From: Tepidimonas aquatica
Lineage (GTDB): Bacteria > Pseudomonadota > Gammaproteobacteria > Burkholderiales > Burkholderiaceae_C
Length of the DNA: 64,000 bases
NCBI RefSeq assembly: GCF_007556585.1
Contig: NZ_VJNA01000004.1
Span: 1 to 64,000 of the forward strand
Reading direction: 5' to 3'
Below are positions 34,086 through 42,952 of the stretch, in pieces; position 1 is the first letter of the stretch; each line of letters starts with the position of its first letter. Position numbers and translations under genes: made by a program. The notes beneath the pieces were generated by a model, which saw only the letters and a program-made list of their open reading frames with translations, searched no databases and was not told where the DNA came from.

Positions 34086-34409
34086 ATGTCCAGCCCTGCC
34101 CGCCCCTTTTTGTTGGTGCGCCTCGCTGCCATCGGCGCAGCGGCGCTGGTGGCCCATGCGGCCCATGCCCAAAGCGCGCCCGAGGGCCACACGCCCCGCC
34201 CCGCCGCGCCTGAGCCCAAGGTCGAGCGCATCGTGCACCACGACGGCCTGAGCCACATCGAGGAGCTGCGCGTCGGTGGGCGCACGCGCAGCATCGAGGT
34301 CCAGACCCGCTCCGCGCTGCCGGGCTACGAGGTGCGCCCGATCGATCCCGGGCAGGACGACCGCCGCTCCGGCGCCGGCCAGCGGCAGTGGCGCGTGCTG
34401 GCCTTTTGA
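34086..34409 (+). CDS. DUF2782 family secreted protein
   Basis: The protein has 107 residues. Residues 1-28 are a signal peptide ending AHA. The mature part has the DUF2782 pattern: ERIVHHDGLSHIEELRVGGR, then a strand with IEVQTRSALPGYEVRP, and a basic end QRQWRVLAF. The function is unknown. The position between polA (divergent) and thrB (same strand, 4 nt downstream) is conserved in Burkholderiales, so it is probably co-transcribed with thrB. Confidence 0.85.
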   Translation: MSSPARPFLLVRLAAIGAAALVAHAAHAQSAPEGHTPRPAAPEPKVERIVHHDGLSHIEELRVGGRTRSIEVQTRSALPGYEVRPIDPGQDDRRSGAGQRQWRVLAF

Positions 34410-34413
34410 CGCC

Positions 34414-35373
34414 ATGGCGGTGTTCACCGAAGTCAGCCGCGACGAGGCCGCGGCGCTGATGCAGCGGCTGGGGCTGGGCCAGCTCGTCGCCATGGCGGGC
34501 TGCGCCGGCGGCATCGAAAACACCAACTACTTCGTCAGCACGCTGCGCGACGGCACCCGGCACGAGTGGGTGCTGACGCTGTTCGAGCGCCTGACGCACG
34601 CGCAGCTGCCGTTTTACCTGTACCTGATGCAGCACCTGGCGGCCAAGGGCATCCCGGTGCCCGACCCGCAAGCCGACGGCGACGGCGCCATCCTGCACAC
34701 GGTGCGCGGCAAACCGGCGGCGGTGGTCAACCGGCTGCGCGGCGCCAGCGTGCTGGACCCCGGCCCGCAGCACTGCGCGCAGGTGGGCGCGATGCTGGCG
34801 CGCATGCACCTGGCCGCGCGCGACTACCCGCGCCAGCAGCCTAACCTGCGTGGCCTGGCGTGGTGGAACGAAACCGTGCCGGTGGTGCTGCCTTATCTGC
34901 AACCCGAACAGGCCGAGCTGCTGCGCGACGAGCTGGCGTATCAAAACGCGCTGGCTGGCACCGACGCCTACCGTCGCCTGCCGGCCGGTCCGGTGCATGC
35001 CGACCTGTTCCGCGACAACGTGATGTTCGAAGACGGTCGCCTCAGCGGCGTGTTCGACTTTTACTTCGCCGGCTGCGACACCTGGCTGTTCGACCTGGGG
35101 GTGGCGCTCAACGACTGGTGCATCGACCTGGCCAGCGGCCACGACGACCCTGAGCGCGTGGCGGCCCTGCTGCAAGCGTACGAGTCGGTGCGGCCGCTGC
35201 AGGCGGACGAGACCGCGCTGTTGCCGGCGCTGCGCCGGGCAGCAGCGCTGCGGTTTTGGATTTCGCGGCTGTGGGACTGGTACCTGCCGCGGCAGGCCAG
35301 TGTGCTCAAGCCGCACGATCCGACGCATTTTGAGCGCGTGCTGCGCGCGCGCCGGCAGGAGGTCGCGGCATGA
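34414..35373 (+). CDS. thrB: homoserine kinase (ThrB type II, APH fold)
   Basis: The protein has 319 residues. It belongs to the aminoglycoside-phosphotransferase-like homoserine kinases of pseudomonads and betaproteobacteria, not to the GHMP family. Signatures are MAVFTEVSRDEAAALMQRLG at the N-terminus, GIENTNYFVST, and the catalytic PVHADLFRDNVMF followed by GVFDFYFAGCDTWLFDL. It phosphorylates homoserine on the way to threonine. The stop overlaps the start of the next gene (ATGA). The preceding DUF2782 gene ends 4 nt before its ATG. Confidence 0.93.
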   Translation: MAVFTEVSRDEAAALMQRLGLGQLVAMAGCAGGIENTNYFVSTLRDGTRHEWVLTLFERLTHAQLPFYLYLMQHLAAKGIPVPDPQADGDGAILHTVRGKPAAVVNRLRGASVLDPGPQHCAQVGAMLARMHLAARDYPRQQPNLRGLAWWNETVPVVLPYLQPEQAELLRDELAYQNALAGTDAYRRLPAGPVHADLFRDNVMFEDGRLSGVFDFYFAGCDTWLFDLGVALNDWCIDLASGHDDPERVAALLQAYESVRPLQADETALLPALRRAAALRFWISRLWDWYLPRQASVLKPHDPTHFERVLRARRQEVAA

Positions 35374-36140
35374 AACTGCAGCGGGTGCCGGCGCGCGTCG
35401 GTTGGCAGTGGGTACGTCTGGGGCTGCGCACCTTCATGCGCCAGCCGCTGGCCATGGGCGGGCTGTTTTTTATGTTCATCCTGCTGGTCAGTGTGCTGGC
35501 GTTGGTGCCACTGCTGGGCGCGCCGCTGGCGTTGGCGCTGCTGCCGGCGGCCACGCTAGGCATCATGGCCGCCACCCAGCAGGCCGACCGCGGCCACTTC
35601 CCGATGCCCACGGTGCTGGCCAGCGCGTTTGCCGCCGGACGCGAGCGCGCCCGCGCCATGCTGCTGCTGGGGGCGTTGTACGCGCTGGGCTCGCTGGCGG
35701 TCATCGCACTGTCGTCGGTGCTGGCCGGCGGCAGTGGCAGTATGGCCAGCGCCGACGGCGCCACCGCGTTGGACGACCCGGTGCTGCTGCGCAACCTGGC
35801 CTGGCAGGCGGTGCTGTACCTGCCGCTGGGCCTGCTGTTTTGGCATGCCCCGGCGCTGGTGCACTGGCATGGGGTGCACCCCATCAAGGCGCTGTTTTTC
35901 AGCCTGGTGGCGTGCTGGACCAACAAGGGGGCGCTGACCGTGTTCATGCTGGGTTGGACCGCAATTTTCTTTGCTGTGGCGCTGCTGCTGGTGCTGGTGA
36001 GCAGCCTGCTGGGCGGCGTGGCCGTGATCCAGGCCCTGCTGTTCCCGGTGGCGGCGCTGCTGAGCGCGGCGTTTTTCACCTCGCTGTACTACACGTTCCG
36101 CGACAGCTTCGTCAACGACGACGGCACACCGCCCGCATGA
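35370..36140 (+). CDS. BPSS1780-type integral membrane protein
   Basis: The protein has 256 residues with six predicted membrane helices and a short basic N-terminus (MKLQRVPARVGWQWVRLGLRT, shown here only as a landmark in part). The segments GLFFMFILLVSVLALVPLLG and RDSFVNDDGTPPA bracket the family-like region. It matches a Burkholderiales family of membrane proteins of unknown role that regularly follows thrB and precedes uvrD. It is translationally coupled to thrB by ATGA. There are no catalytic or transport motifs, so no function is assigned. Confidence 0.8.
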   Translation: MKLQRVPARVGWQWVRLGLRTFMRQPLAMGGLFFMFILLVSVLALVPLLGAPLALALLPAATLGIMAATQQADRGHFPMPTVLASAFAAGRERARAMLLLGALYALGSLAVIALSSVLAGGSGSMASADGATALDDPVLLRNLAWQAVLYLPLGLLFWHAPALVHWHGVHPIKALFFSLVACWTNKGALTVFMLGWTAIFFAVALLLVLVSSLLGGVAVIQALLFPVAALLSAAFFTSLYYTFRDSFVNDDGTPPA

Positions 36141-36168
36141 GGCGCGCCCGTGGTGGCCGTCGGGTGCG

Positions 36169-38517
36169 TCACTCCACCGGCGTGAGCTTGGCCACCGCCA
36201 GTGCCAGCCACTTGGGGCCGTGGCGGCGGAACTGGACGTGCGCCCGCGCGTCGCTGCCCTGGCCTTCGATGGCCAGCACATCGCCTTCGCCGAACTTGGT
36301 GTGAAACACCGTCATGCCGACCCGGATCGGGGCGCCGCTGGCGCTGACCACGGACGCATCGCGGCGTGGCGCGGCCGCGGGCAACCCGGCCATGCCAGCG
36401 GGGCGCGTCTCCTCCCCCAGGGCGCTGCGCCCCCACGCCGGCTGCGCTCCGCCCCACCCTGAGCCCGCGCCGCGGGCGCGCGGCGGGCTGAGCCAGTGCA
36501 GGCTCGCGGGCGGCAATTCATCCAGAAAGCGGCTCGGGATGTGGTAGCGCGTGCTGCCGTGCAGCATGCGGGTTTGCGCCCACGTCAGGTACAGGCGCTG
36601 GCGCGCGCGCGTGATCGCCACGTACATCAGGCGGCGTTCTTCCTCCAGCCCATCGTGGGTGGCCAGGCTGTTTTCGTGCGGGAACAAGCCCTCTTCCAGC
36701 CCGGTGATGAAGACGGCGTCGAACTCCAGCCCCTTGGCGGCGTGCACCGTCATCAGCTGCACCGCGTCCTGCCCGGCGTTGGCCTGGTGGTCGCCCGCCT
36801 CCAGCGCGGCATGGGTAAGGAACGCTGCCAGCGGGCTGAGGGTCTCGCCGGCCGCATCGGCGGCGGCGTCCTGCGTGCCGTGCCCAAACCCCTCCTGTTG
36901 CACAAAGCTGTGCGCCGCGGCCACCAGCTCTTGCAGGTTTTCCACCCGCTCGGCGCCCTCGCGCTCGGCACGGTAGTGCTCCAGCAAGCCGCTGTCGTGC
37001 AGCACGGTGCGCACGATGTCGCCCAGCGGCATGTCGGCGCAGCGCTCGCGCATCACCTCCAGCCGCGCCACGAAGGCCCCCAGCGCGGCGCCGCCGCGCC
37101 CACCGACCAGCGTGACGGCGTCGGCCAGCGCGCAGCCGGCTTCACGCGCAGCCTGCTGCAGCTGTTCCACCGTGCGCGCCCCGATACCGCGCGGCGGCAC
37201 ATTGACCACGCGCAAAAAACTCGTGTCGTCGCGCGGGTTGTCCAACAAGCGCAGGTAGGCCAGCGCGTGCTTGATTTCGGCGCGCTCGAAAAAGCGCAGC
37301 CCGCCCCAGACACGGTACGGCACCCCGGCCTGGAACAAGGCACCCTCCAGCGCACGGCTTTGCGCGTTACTGCGGTACAGCACGGCGATTTCGCGCGCAG
37401 GCACACCGTCGCGCCGCAACTGGCGGATTTCATCCACCACCCACTGCGCTTCATCGAAGTCGCTGGGCAGCTCGACCACGCGCAGCGGTTCGCCGTCGCC
37501 GCGTTCGGTGCGCAGGTTTTTGCCCAGGCGCTGGCGGTTGTGGTCGATCAGGTGGTTGGCCGCGTGCAGGATGTGGCCGACGCTGCGGTAGTTCAGCTCC
37601 AGGCGGATCGGGACATCGATGCCGAACTCGCGCACGAAGTCGGCCATGTTGCCCACGCGCGCGCCGCGGAAAGCGTAAATGCTTTGGTCGTCGTCGCCGA
37701 CGGCCATCACGGCGTTGTCGCCCGGCACGAAGCGGCCCGCGTCGTCCGTTTGCCCCGCCAGCAGCTTGAGCCATGCGTACTGCAAGCGGTTGGTGTCCTG
37801 GAACTCATCCACCAGGATGTGGCGAAAGCGCCGCTGGTAGTGCTGGCGCAGCTCGGCGTGGTCGCGCAGCAGCTCGTAGCTGCGCAACATCAGCTCGCCA
37901 AAGTCCACCACACCCTCGCGCTGGCACTGCTCCTCATAGCGCTGGTACAGCTCGATCTTGAGGCGCGTGTCGGGGTCGCGTGCCGCCAGATGTTGCGGTC
38001 GCTGGCCCTCTTCCTTGGCGTTGTTGATCAACCCCTGCAACGCCTTGGGCGCGACGCGCTCCTCGTCGATGCCCAGGCCTTTGAGCAGGCGTTTGATGGC
38101 GCTGAGCTGGTCTTGTACGTCCAGGATTTGGAACGTGGGCGGCAGGCCAGCGCGCTGGGCGTGCGCCCGCAGCAGCCGGTGGCACAGCCCGTGGAACGTG
38201 CCGATCCACAGGCCACGCGGGTTCAGCGGCAGCAACGCCCCCAGGCGCGCCAACATTTCGCGCGCGGCTTTGTTGGTGAACGTCACCGCCAGCACCCCGC
38301 CGGGGCTGACTTGCCCGGTGGCCAGCAACCAGGCGATGCGGTGCGTCAACACGCGCGTCTTGCCGGAGCCAGCGCCGGCCAGCACCAGCGCGTGCACCGG
38401 CGGCAGCGTCACGGCGCGCAGCTGCTGCGGGTTGAGACCTGCCAACAACGGGTGGCTGGCATCGAGTGCGGGGGTGGGTGGACGGTCCTCGCTCGCCCAA
38501 GCCGAAGCGTCATGCAT
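36169..38517 (-). CDS. uvrD: UvrD/PcrA-type DNA helicase II
   Basis: The protein has 782 residues. SF1 motifs in order are GAGSGKTRVLTHRIAWLL (I), TFTNKAAREM (Ia), VDEFQDTNRLQY (II), GDDDQSIYAFRGA (III), LNYRS (IV), TVHAAKGLEFDAVFITG (V) and VAITRARQRLYL (VI). The C-terminal tail ends with a Tudor-like KFGEGDVLAIEGQG segment that in PcrA and UvrD contacts RNA polymerase. It unwinds DNA in excision and mismatch repair. Two starts are possible, 38526 and 38517; a TACAAT box overlapping the upstream ATG favours 38517. It lies 65 nt past motB on the same strand. Confidence 0.93.
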   Translation of the reverse strand: MHDASAWASEDRPPTPALDASHPLLAGLNPQQLRAVTLPPVHALVLAGAGSGKTRVLTHRIAWLLATGQVSPGGVLAVTFTNKAAREMLARLGALLPLNPRGLWIGTFHGLCHRLLRAHAQRAGLPPTFQILDVQDQLSAIKRLLKGLGIDEERVAPKALQGLINNAKEEGQRPQHLAARDPDTRLKIELYQRYEEQCQREGVVDFGELMLRSYELLRDHAELRQHYQRRFRHILVDEFQDTNRLQYAWLKLLAGQTDDAGRFVPGDNAVMAVGDDDQSIYAFRGARVGNMADFVREFGIDVPIRLELNYRSVGHILHAANHLIDHNRQRLGKNLRTERGDGEPLRVVELPSDFDEAQWVVDEIRQLRRDGVPAREIAVLYRSNAQSRALEGALFQAGVPYRVWGGLRFFERAEIKHALAYLRLLDNPRDDTSFLRVVNVPPRGIGARTVEQLQQAAREAGCALADAVTLVGGRGGAALGAFVARLEVMRERCADMPLGDIVRTVLHDSGLLEHYRAEREGAERVENLQELVAAAHSFVQQEGFGHGTQDAAADAAGETLSPLAAFLTHAALEAGDHQANAGQDAVQLMTVHAAKGLEFDAVFITGLEEGLFPHENSLATHDGLEEERRLMYVAITRARQRLYLTWAQTRMLHGSTRYHIPSRFLDELPPASLHWLSPPRARGAGSGWGGAQPAWGRSALGEETRPAGMAGLPAAAPRRDASVVSASGAPIRVGMTVFHTKFGEGDVLAIEGQGSDARAHVQFRRHGPKWLALAVAKLTPVE

Positions 38518-38524
38518 GGGCGGC

Positions 38525-38530
38525 ATTGTA
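38525..38530 (-). promoter_or_regulatory. -10 box just before uvrD
   Basis: TACAAT on the minus strand ends 7 nt before the ATG at 38517, so the mRNA would start at or within a base of that codon. Upstream of it lies a short tandem repeat of CTGTG units (minus strand). Confidence 0.4.
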
Positions 38531-38582
38531 GGCACAGCACAGCACAGCACCGCCCGGCCCAACTGCCGGGGGGCGCGGTGGT

Positions 38583-39464
38583 TCAACGCGCCGGCGCCGC
38601 GGGCCGCAACGGCGGCTCCAGCGTGATTTCGACGCGCCGGTTCTGCGCCCGGTTGGCGGGTGTGTCGTTCGGCGCGATGGGACGCGTGTCGGCGTAGCCG
38701 GTGGCACGCAGCCGCGTCGGGTTGATGCCGCGCGCCTCCAAGTGACGCACGACGCTGCCGGCGCGCGCGGCCGACAGCTCCCAGTTGGAGGGGAAGCGAA
38801 CCGTCTGGATCGGCACGTTGTCGGTGTGTCCCTCGACGACGATGGTGTAGTCCGGCAGACGGTTGATCGTCGGCAGCAGGCGGTCGATGACGGCGCGCCC
38901 GGCCGGCGTCAGCTCGGCCTCGCTGACGGCAAACAGCACCTCCGACGGGATGCGAAAGATCAACCCGTCCTCGCGGCGCAGCAGCTGCACCTCCTCGTCC
39001 GCGGGCAGCGCCAGGGGCTCCGGCGAGACCGAGGGTGCCGAGGCCGCCCCCGGCACCGGCGCGGCCTGCTCGGCGCGGCGCTCGACCGGCTGCTCACCCG
39101 GCCCCGGCGAAGGAGCTGGCAGGCCCACCGGCGGCACGATGCTGCCCCCACCACCAGGCAACGGCTGACCCACGGCGGGCGCGGCCTGCCCCTGCGCCTG
39201 CGGGCGGCCCAGCGGGGGCTTGCGCGAAATCGGCTCGGAAAACGCCAGCATCACCACCAGCATGACCAGCAGCAGCGTCATCACGTCCAGGTAGGTGATC
39301 AGCCACGTTTCCTCCTCCTGTGGCGGGTCGGGCTCGGCGTGCCAGCGCTGGTAGCGGCCACGCTGCAGCGGGCTGGTGCGCACCGGCGCGCCGCCGGGCG
39401 TGGCCGCAGCAGCACCGTTGCGGCCGGGCAGCGCGCCGTTGTTGGGGTTGGATGCCAGCGCCAT
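38583..39464 (-). CDS. motB: MotB-like stator protein with OmpA peptidoglycan-binding domain
   Basis: The protein has 293 residues. It has one membrane helix at about 55-77 with the proton-carrying Asp60 in ITYLDVMTLL. A Pro/Gly-rich linker covers about 85-150. A C-terminal OmpA/MotB domain follows, with GHTDNVPIQTVRFPSNWELSAARA and RVEITLEP, which anchors to peptidoglycan. The N-terminus is long (about 54 residues before the helix) and Pro/Gly-rich rather than the usual short basic MotB start. Its partner, the MotA-like gene, starts the pair and ends 6 nt before it. No flagellar genes are present, so it could drive a flagellum encoded elsewhere or another process. Confidence 0.82.
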   Translation of the reverse strand: MALASNPNNGALPGRNGAAAATPGGAPVRTSPLQRGRYQRWHAEPDPPQEEETWLITYLDVMTLLLVMLVVMLAFSEPISRKPPLGRPQAQGQAAPAVGQPLPGGGGSIVPPVGLPAPSPGPGEQPVERRAEQAAPVPGAASAPSVSPEPLALPADEEVQLLRREDGLIFRIPSEVLFAVSEAELTPAGRAVIDRLLPTINRLPDYTIVVEGHTDNVPIQTVRFPSNWELSAARAGSVVRHLEARGINPTRLRATGYADTRPIAPNDTPANRAQNRRVEITLEPPLRPAAPAR

Positions 39465-39470
39465 CGTTCA

Positions 39471-40385
39471 TCACCCCTGCGGCGGTGGGGGGGGTATGGC
39501 ACCACCGGCCGCGCCTTTGGGGCTAGCCGCCGGGCCGCCCGGCGCCACGGGGCGTGCCCGCCGTGGCGCCGCACGTTGGCTCCCCGCAGCCCCACCGCCA
39601 CCCCGGGCACCGCTCGAGTCGTAGATTTCATCGTCCACGTGGGCGACGAACGAGTTGAGCGTTTCGCGCATCAGCGAGGGGCTGCGCTTGGCGCACATCA
39701 TCGAGATGCCCTGCAGCACCATGTTCATCAGCACGATGCGCTGCTCGGTGCGCCGCTCCAGCTTGACCGCCACGGGCTTGAACACCAGGTTGGCAAGCAA
39801 AATGCCATAAAACGTCGTCATCAGCGCCACGGCCAGGTGGCGCCCGATCACCACCAGGTCGCCGCTGGCCACCACGTCCATCAGGTTGATCAGCCCGACC
39901 AGGGTACCGATCATGCCAAACGCGGGGGCGTAGCTGGCCATGACGCGAAACAACTGCGCTTCGGCCGCCTCCTTGGCCTTCATGCGCGAAATGCGCCACT
40001 GCAGCAGGTCCAGAATATCCTCCTCGGGGATGCGGTCGATGACCAACTGCACGCCGGTGCGCAAAAAGGGGTTGGTCACCCGCGGCAGCGCCCGCTCCAC
40101 CGCCACCGGGTCGTCGCGCATCCACAGGCGCGAGATGTCCACCAGCTCCTCGATGTCCTTTTGCGTGTACAGCCGCTCGTTGCGCATGACGATGCGGATC
40201 AGCCCGAACACGCGCAACACTTCCTTCATCGGGTACGACAGGAACGTGGCCGCCATCGTGCCCACGAGCACGATGCCGATGCTGGGCAGGTCGATGAACA
40301 GCCACGGATCGTCGGCGGCGAACAGAATCAGCACCGCCAGCAACACGACGCTGGCGATCATGCCGATGAGGGTGGACGGGTTCAT
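39471..40385 (-). CDS. motA: MotA-like stator protein
   Basis: The protein has 304 residues with four membrane helices (two near the N-terminus, two at about 150-205). Conserved MotA segments are GIVLVGTMAATFLSYPM, ASYAPAFGMIGTLVGLINLM and the helix-4 stretch ALMTTFYGILLANLVFKP. It forms the pentamer around the MotB dimer and converts ion flow into torque. The last 50 residues are a Gly/Pro/Ala-rich, basic tail ending in a run of five prolines, which is unusual for MotA. It is divergent from guaC. An upstream in-frame start at 40451 is possible but less likely. Confidence 0.82.
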   Translation of the reverse strand: MNPSTLIGMIASVVLLAVLILFAADDPWLFIDLPSIGIVLVGTMAATFLSYPMKEVLRVFGLIRIVMRNERLYTQKDIEELVDISRLWMRDDPVAVERALPRVTNPFLRTGVQLVIDRIPEEDILDLLQWRISRMKAKEAAEAQLFRVMASYAPAFGMIGTLVGLINLMDVVASGDLVVIGRHLAVALMTTFYGILLANLVFKPVAVKLERRTEQRIVLMNMVLQGISMMCAKRSPSLMRETLNSFVAHVDDEIYDSSGARGGGGAAGSQRAAPRRARPVAPGGPAASPKGAAGGAIPPPPPQG

Positions 40386-40438
40386 GGGTAAGCGATCGAC
40401 GGCAGCCACGGACAGCCCCCATCCTAGCACCGCTGGAC

Positions 40439-40444
40439 TAGAAT
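40439..40444 (+). promoter_or_regulatory. possible -10 box of guaC
   Basis: TAGAAT on the plus strand would place the start near 40451, at the foot of the terminator hairpin. The -35 region is poor, so an activator or a different promoter may be used. Confidence 0.3.
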
Positions 40445-40449
40445 CAGAC

Positions 40450-40483
40450 ACCGGGCCTGCGTTGGGCAGCGCCCGGTTTTTTT
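40450..40483 (+). terminator. intrinsic terminator (candidate attenuator) in the guaC leader
   Basis: A stem of 11 bp is formed by ACCGGGC-CTGC and GCAG-GCCCGGT, with loop GTTGG and one bulged C. It is followed by seven T residues (40477-40483). It ends 9 nt before the guaC ATG, on the guaC strand. The upstream gene motA runs the other way, so there is no ordinary upstream transcript to end. Attenuation of guaC or termination of an antisense transcript of motA are the options. Confidence 0.7.
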
Positions 40484-40492
40484 GTGCCTGTC

Positions 40493-41470
40493 ATGGAAAT
40501 CTTCGATTACGACAACATCCTGTTGCTGCCGCGCAAGTGCCGCGTGGAAAGCCGCTCCCAGTGCGACACCAGCGTGCAGTTCGGGCCGCGCCGCTTCGTG
40601 CTGCCGGTGGTGCCGGCCAACATGAAAACCGTCATCAGCGAGCCGATCGCCGAGTGGCTAGCCGCCAACGGGTACTTTTACGTGATGCACCGCTTCGACG
40701 TCGACAACGTGGCGTTCGTGCGGCGCATGCACGCGCAGGGGCTGTACGCCTCGATCTCGCTGGGCGTCAAGGCAGGCGACTACGACACCGTGGCCCGGCT
40801 CGTGGCCGAAGGGCTGGCGCCGCAGTACATCACGATCGACATCGCTCACGGCCATGCCGACAGCGTGCAGCGCATGATCGCGCACCTGAAAGAGAAGCTG
40901 CCGGGCAGCTTTGTCATCGCCGGCAACGTTGGCACGCCCGAGGCGGTCATCGACCTGGAAAACTGGGGCGCCGACGCCACCAAGGTCGGCATCGGGCCGG
41001 GCAAGGTCTGCATCACGCGGCTGAAGACCGGCTTTGGCACCGGCGGCTGGCAATTGAGCGCGCTGAAGTGGTGCGCGCGCGTGGCCACCAAGCCGATCAT
41101 TGCCGACGGTGGCATCCGCGAGCACGGCGACATCGCCAAAAGCATTCGCTTTGGCGCTACGATGGTGATGATCGGCTCGCTGCTGGCCGGCCACGAGGAG
41201 TCCCCCGGCCAAACCGTCGAGGTCGACGGGCGGCTGTACAAAGAGTACTACGGCTCGGCCAGCGACTTCAACAAGGGCGAGTACCGCCACGTCGAAGGCA
41301 AGCGCATCCTGGAGCCGATCAAGGGCAAGCTGGCCGACACGCTGCGCGAGATGCGCGAAGACCTGCAAAGCTCGATCAGCTACGCCGGCGGCACGCAGCT
41401 GATGGACATCCGCCGCGTCAACTACGTGATCCTGGGCGTCAATAACGCCGGCGAGCACCTGTTGATGTAG
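40493..41470 (+). CDS. guaC: GMP reductase
   Basis: The protein has 325 residues with an IMPDH/GMPR TIM-barrel and no CBS domains. The start [16 protein letters not shown] is typical. The catalytic Cys173 lies in [11 protein letters not shown], and the phosphate-binding part is [17 protein letters not shown]. It converts GMP to IMP and ammonia with NADPH, returning guanine nucleotides to the purine pool. A GTG at 40484 in frame is an alternative start. Neither start has a ribosome site, because a terminator T-run occupies that position. The 3' end overlaps the convergent helicase gene by 32 nt. Confidence 0.9.
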   Translation: MEIFDYDNILLLPRKCRVESRSQCDTSVQFGPRRFVLPVVPANMKTVISEPIAEWLAANGYFYVMHRFDVDNVAFVRRMHAQGLYASISLGVKAGDYDTVARLVAEGLAPQYITIDIAHGHADSVQRMIAHLKEKLPGSFVIAGNVGTPEAVIDLENWGADATKVGIGPGKVCITRLKTGFGTGGWQLSALKWCARVATKPIIADGGIREHGDIAKSIRFGATMVMIGSLLAGHEESPGQTVEVDGRLYKEYYGSASDFNKGEYRHVEGKRILEPIKGKLADTLREMREDLQSSISYAGGTQLMDIRRVNYVILGVNNAGEHLLM

Positions 41471-42806
41471 CCCGCCGGGCGCCCTCGCTGCGCCAACCAC
41501 CAGCGCCGGGGCGGCCACGGCCACGGCCGGCGCCTGTGCCACGGTGCGCCTGCGGGCGCAGGCGCGGCTCCAGGCCAGCGATGGTGTGCTCGGGGATCGG
41601 TTCGCGGCGCAGCGCCTCGATGGCCGCGATGCGGCGCCGATCGCGCGGTTCGGCCATCGTGACCGCGATGCCGCTGCGCCCGGCGCGACCGGTGCGGCCG
41701 ATACGGTGCACGTAGTCCTCGGCCTTCATCGGCAAGCCGTAGTTGAAGACGTGCGTGATGGTGGGCACGTCGATGCCACGCGCGGCCACGTCGGTGGCCA
41801 CCAGGATCTGCACACGCCCCTCACGCAGCGCTTGCAGGCGGCGTTGGCGCACCCCTTGCGGCATCGCGCCGTGCAGGGCAACGGCAGCAAAGCCCGCTTG
41901 TTGCAGCTCGTCGGCCAAGGCGTCGCATTCCACCTGGGTGCTGGCAAACACGATGGCCTGCTGCAGCTCGCCGTCGCGCAGCCAGTGCTGCAGCAAACGG
42001 CGCTTGTGGCCGGCATCGTCGCACCAGTGCAGGCGCTGCTCGATGTGCTGATGGCGTTGCTGTGGCGTGGCCAACGTCAGCTGGCGCGGCTCGCGCATGA
42101 TGCCCGCAGCCAGTTGCTGCACGCGCGGCGCGAACGTGGCCGAAAACATCAGCGTCTGGCCGCGCGACTGCGTCAGCGCGTGGATCGCCGCCAGGTCGTC
42201 GGCAAAGCCCAGGTCGAGCATGCGGTCGGCCTCGTCCAGCACCAGGTGCTGCACGGCGTCGAGCTCCACGTGTCCACCGCGCTGCAGGTCGAGCAAGCGG
42301 CCGGGCGTGGCCACCAGCACGTCGGCGCCCTGCAGGCGCTGCAACTGCTGCTGGTACGGCAAGCCGCCCACCACCGTGGCCACGCGCAAGGCACGGGCGT
42401 GGCGCAGCAGGTCGATGGCGTCGGCGCTGACCTGTTGCGCCAGTTCACGCGTCGGGCACAGCACCAGCACCCGCGGGCGGGCCGGCTGCCAACGGGCACC
42501 GCGGCGAGGTGCGCTGCGCGGGGCGGCGTCGACGCTAGCCTGCAGCAACGCGTGCAGCAGCGGCAGCAGGTAGGCGGCGGTCTTACCGCTGCCGGTCTGG
42601 CTCGACACCATCAGGTCGGCTGCAGCGCCGGTCGCGTCGGGCAACGCCGCAGGGATGGCAGCCTGCTGCACGGCGGTTGGGGTGGCAAAACCCAGGTCGG
42701 CCACGGCGCGCAACAGCGCCGGGTGCAGCCCGAGTTGGTCAAACGTGGCAAAGGAAGTGTCGGCAGACGCGCGCACGGCGGCCGCCTGGAGGGCTAGGCT
42801 GGTCAT
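41439..42806 (-). CDS. DEAD-box ATP-dependent RNA helicase (RhlE-like)
   Basis: The protein has 455 residues. Motifs are the Q motif in [27 protein letters not shown] (I), PTRELAQQV (Ia), TPGRLLD (Ib), [10 protein letters not shown] (II), MFSATF (III), and the helicase-C motifs [10 protein letters not shown] and [13 protein letters not shown]. The C-terminal tail of about 40 residues is rich in Arg and Gly, as in RhlE proteins that bind RNA non-specifically. It may remodel rRNA or assist mRNA decay. An untranslated region of about 90 nt lies between it and the pit terminator. The last 32 nt are antisense to the end of guaC. Confidence 0.9.
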   Translation of the reverse strand: MTSLALQAAAVRASADTSFATFDQLGLHPALLRAVADLGFATPTAVQQAAIPAALPDATGAAADLMVSSQTGSGKTAAYLLPLLHALLQASVDAAPRSAPRRGARWQPARPRVLVLCPTRELAQQVSADAIDLLRHARALRVATVVGGLPYQQQLQRLQGADVLVATPGRLLDLQRGGHVELDAVQHLVLDEADRMLDLGFADDLAAIHALTQSRGQTLMFSATFAPRVQQLAAGIMREPRQLTLATPQQRHQHIEQRLHWCDDAGHKRRLLQHWLRDGELQQAIVFASTQVECDALADELQQAGFAAVALHGAMPQGVRQRRLQALREGRVQILVATDVAARGIDVPTITHVFNYGLPMKAEDYVHRIGRTGRAGRSGIAVTMAEPRDRRRIAAIEALRREPIPEHTIAGLEPRLRPQAHRGTGAGRGRGRPGAGGWRSEGARRATSTGARRRY

Positions 42807-42897
42807 CCTGATGACTCCGTTGGGAGGGTGGGCAACATCACATCGACCACCCCACGCAAACCCAACTCAACCAGGCACGCCAGCAGCAGATGCAACG

Positions 42898-42926
42898 AAA
42901 AAGCCGACCACACCAACGTGGTCGGC
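42898..42926 (-). terminator. intrinsic terminator after the pit gene
   Basis: On the minus strand a 9-bp stem (GCCGACCAC / GTGGTCGGC with a 6-nt loop) is followed by TTTTT. It lies 26 nt beyond the pit stop codon and 91 nt before the downstream helicase gene. Confidence 0.85.
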
Positions 42927-42952
42927 TGCGCGCATTATGCCACGAAACCGCT

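Noticed and set aside
36496-38697. Long plus-strand open frame opposite uvrD
   Set aside because: Shadow of the helicase gene; no ribosome site or recognisable motifs.
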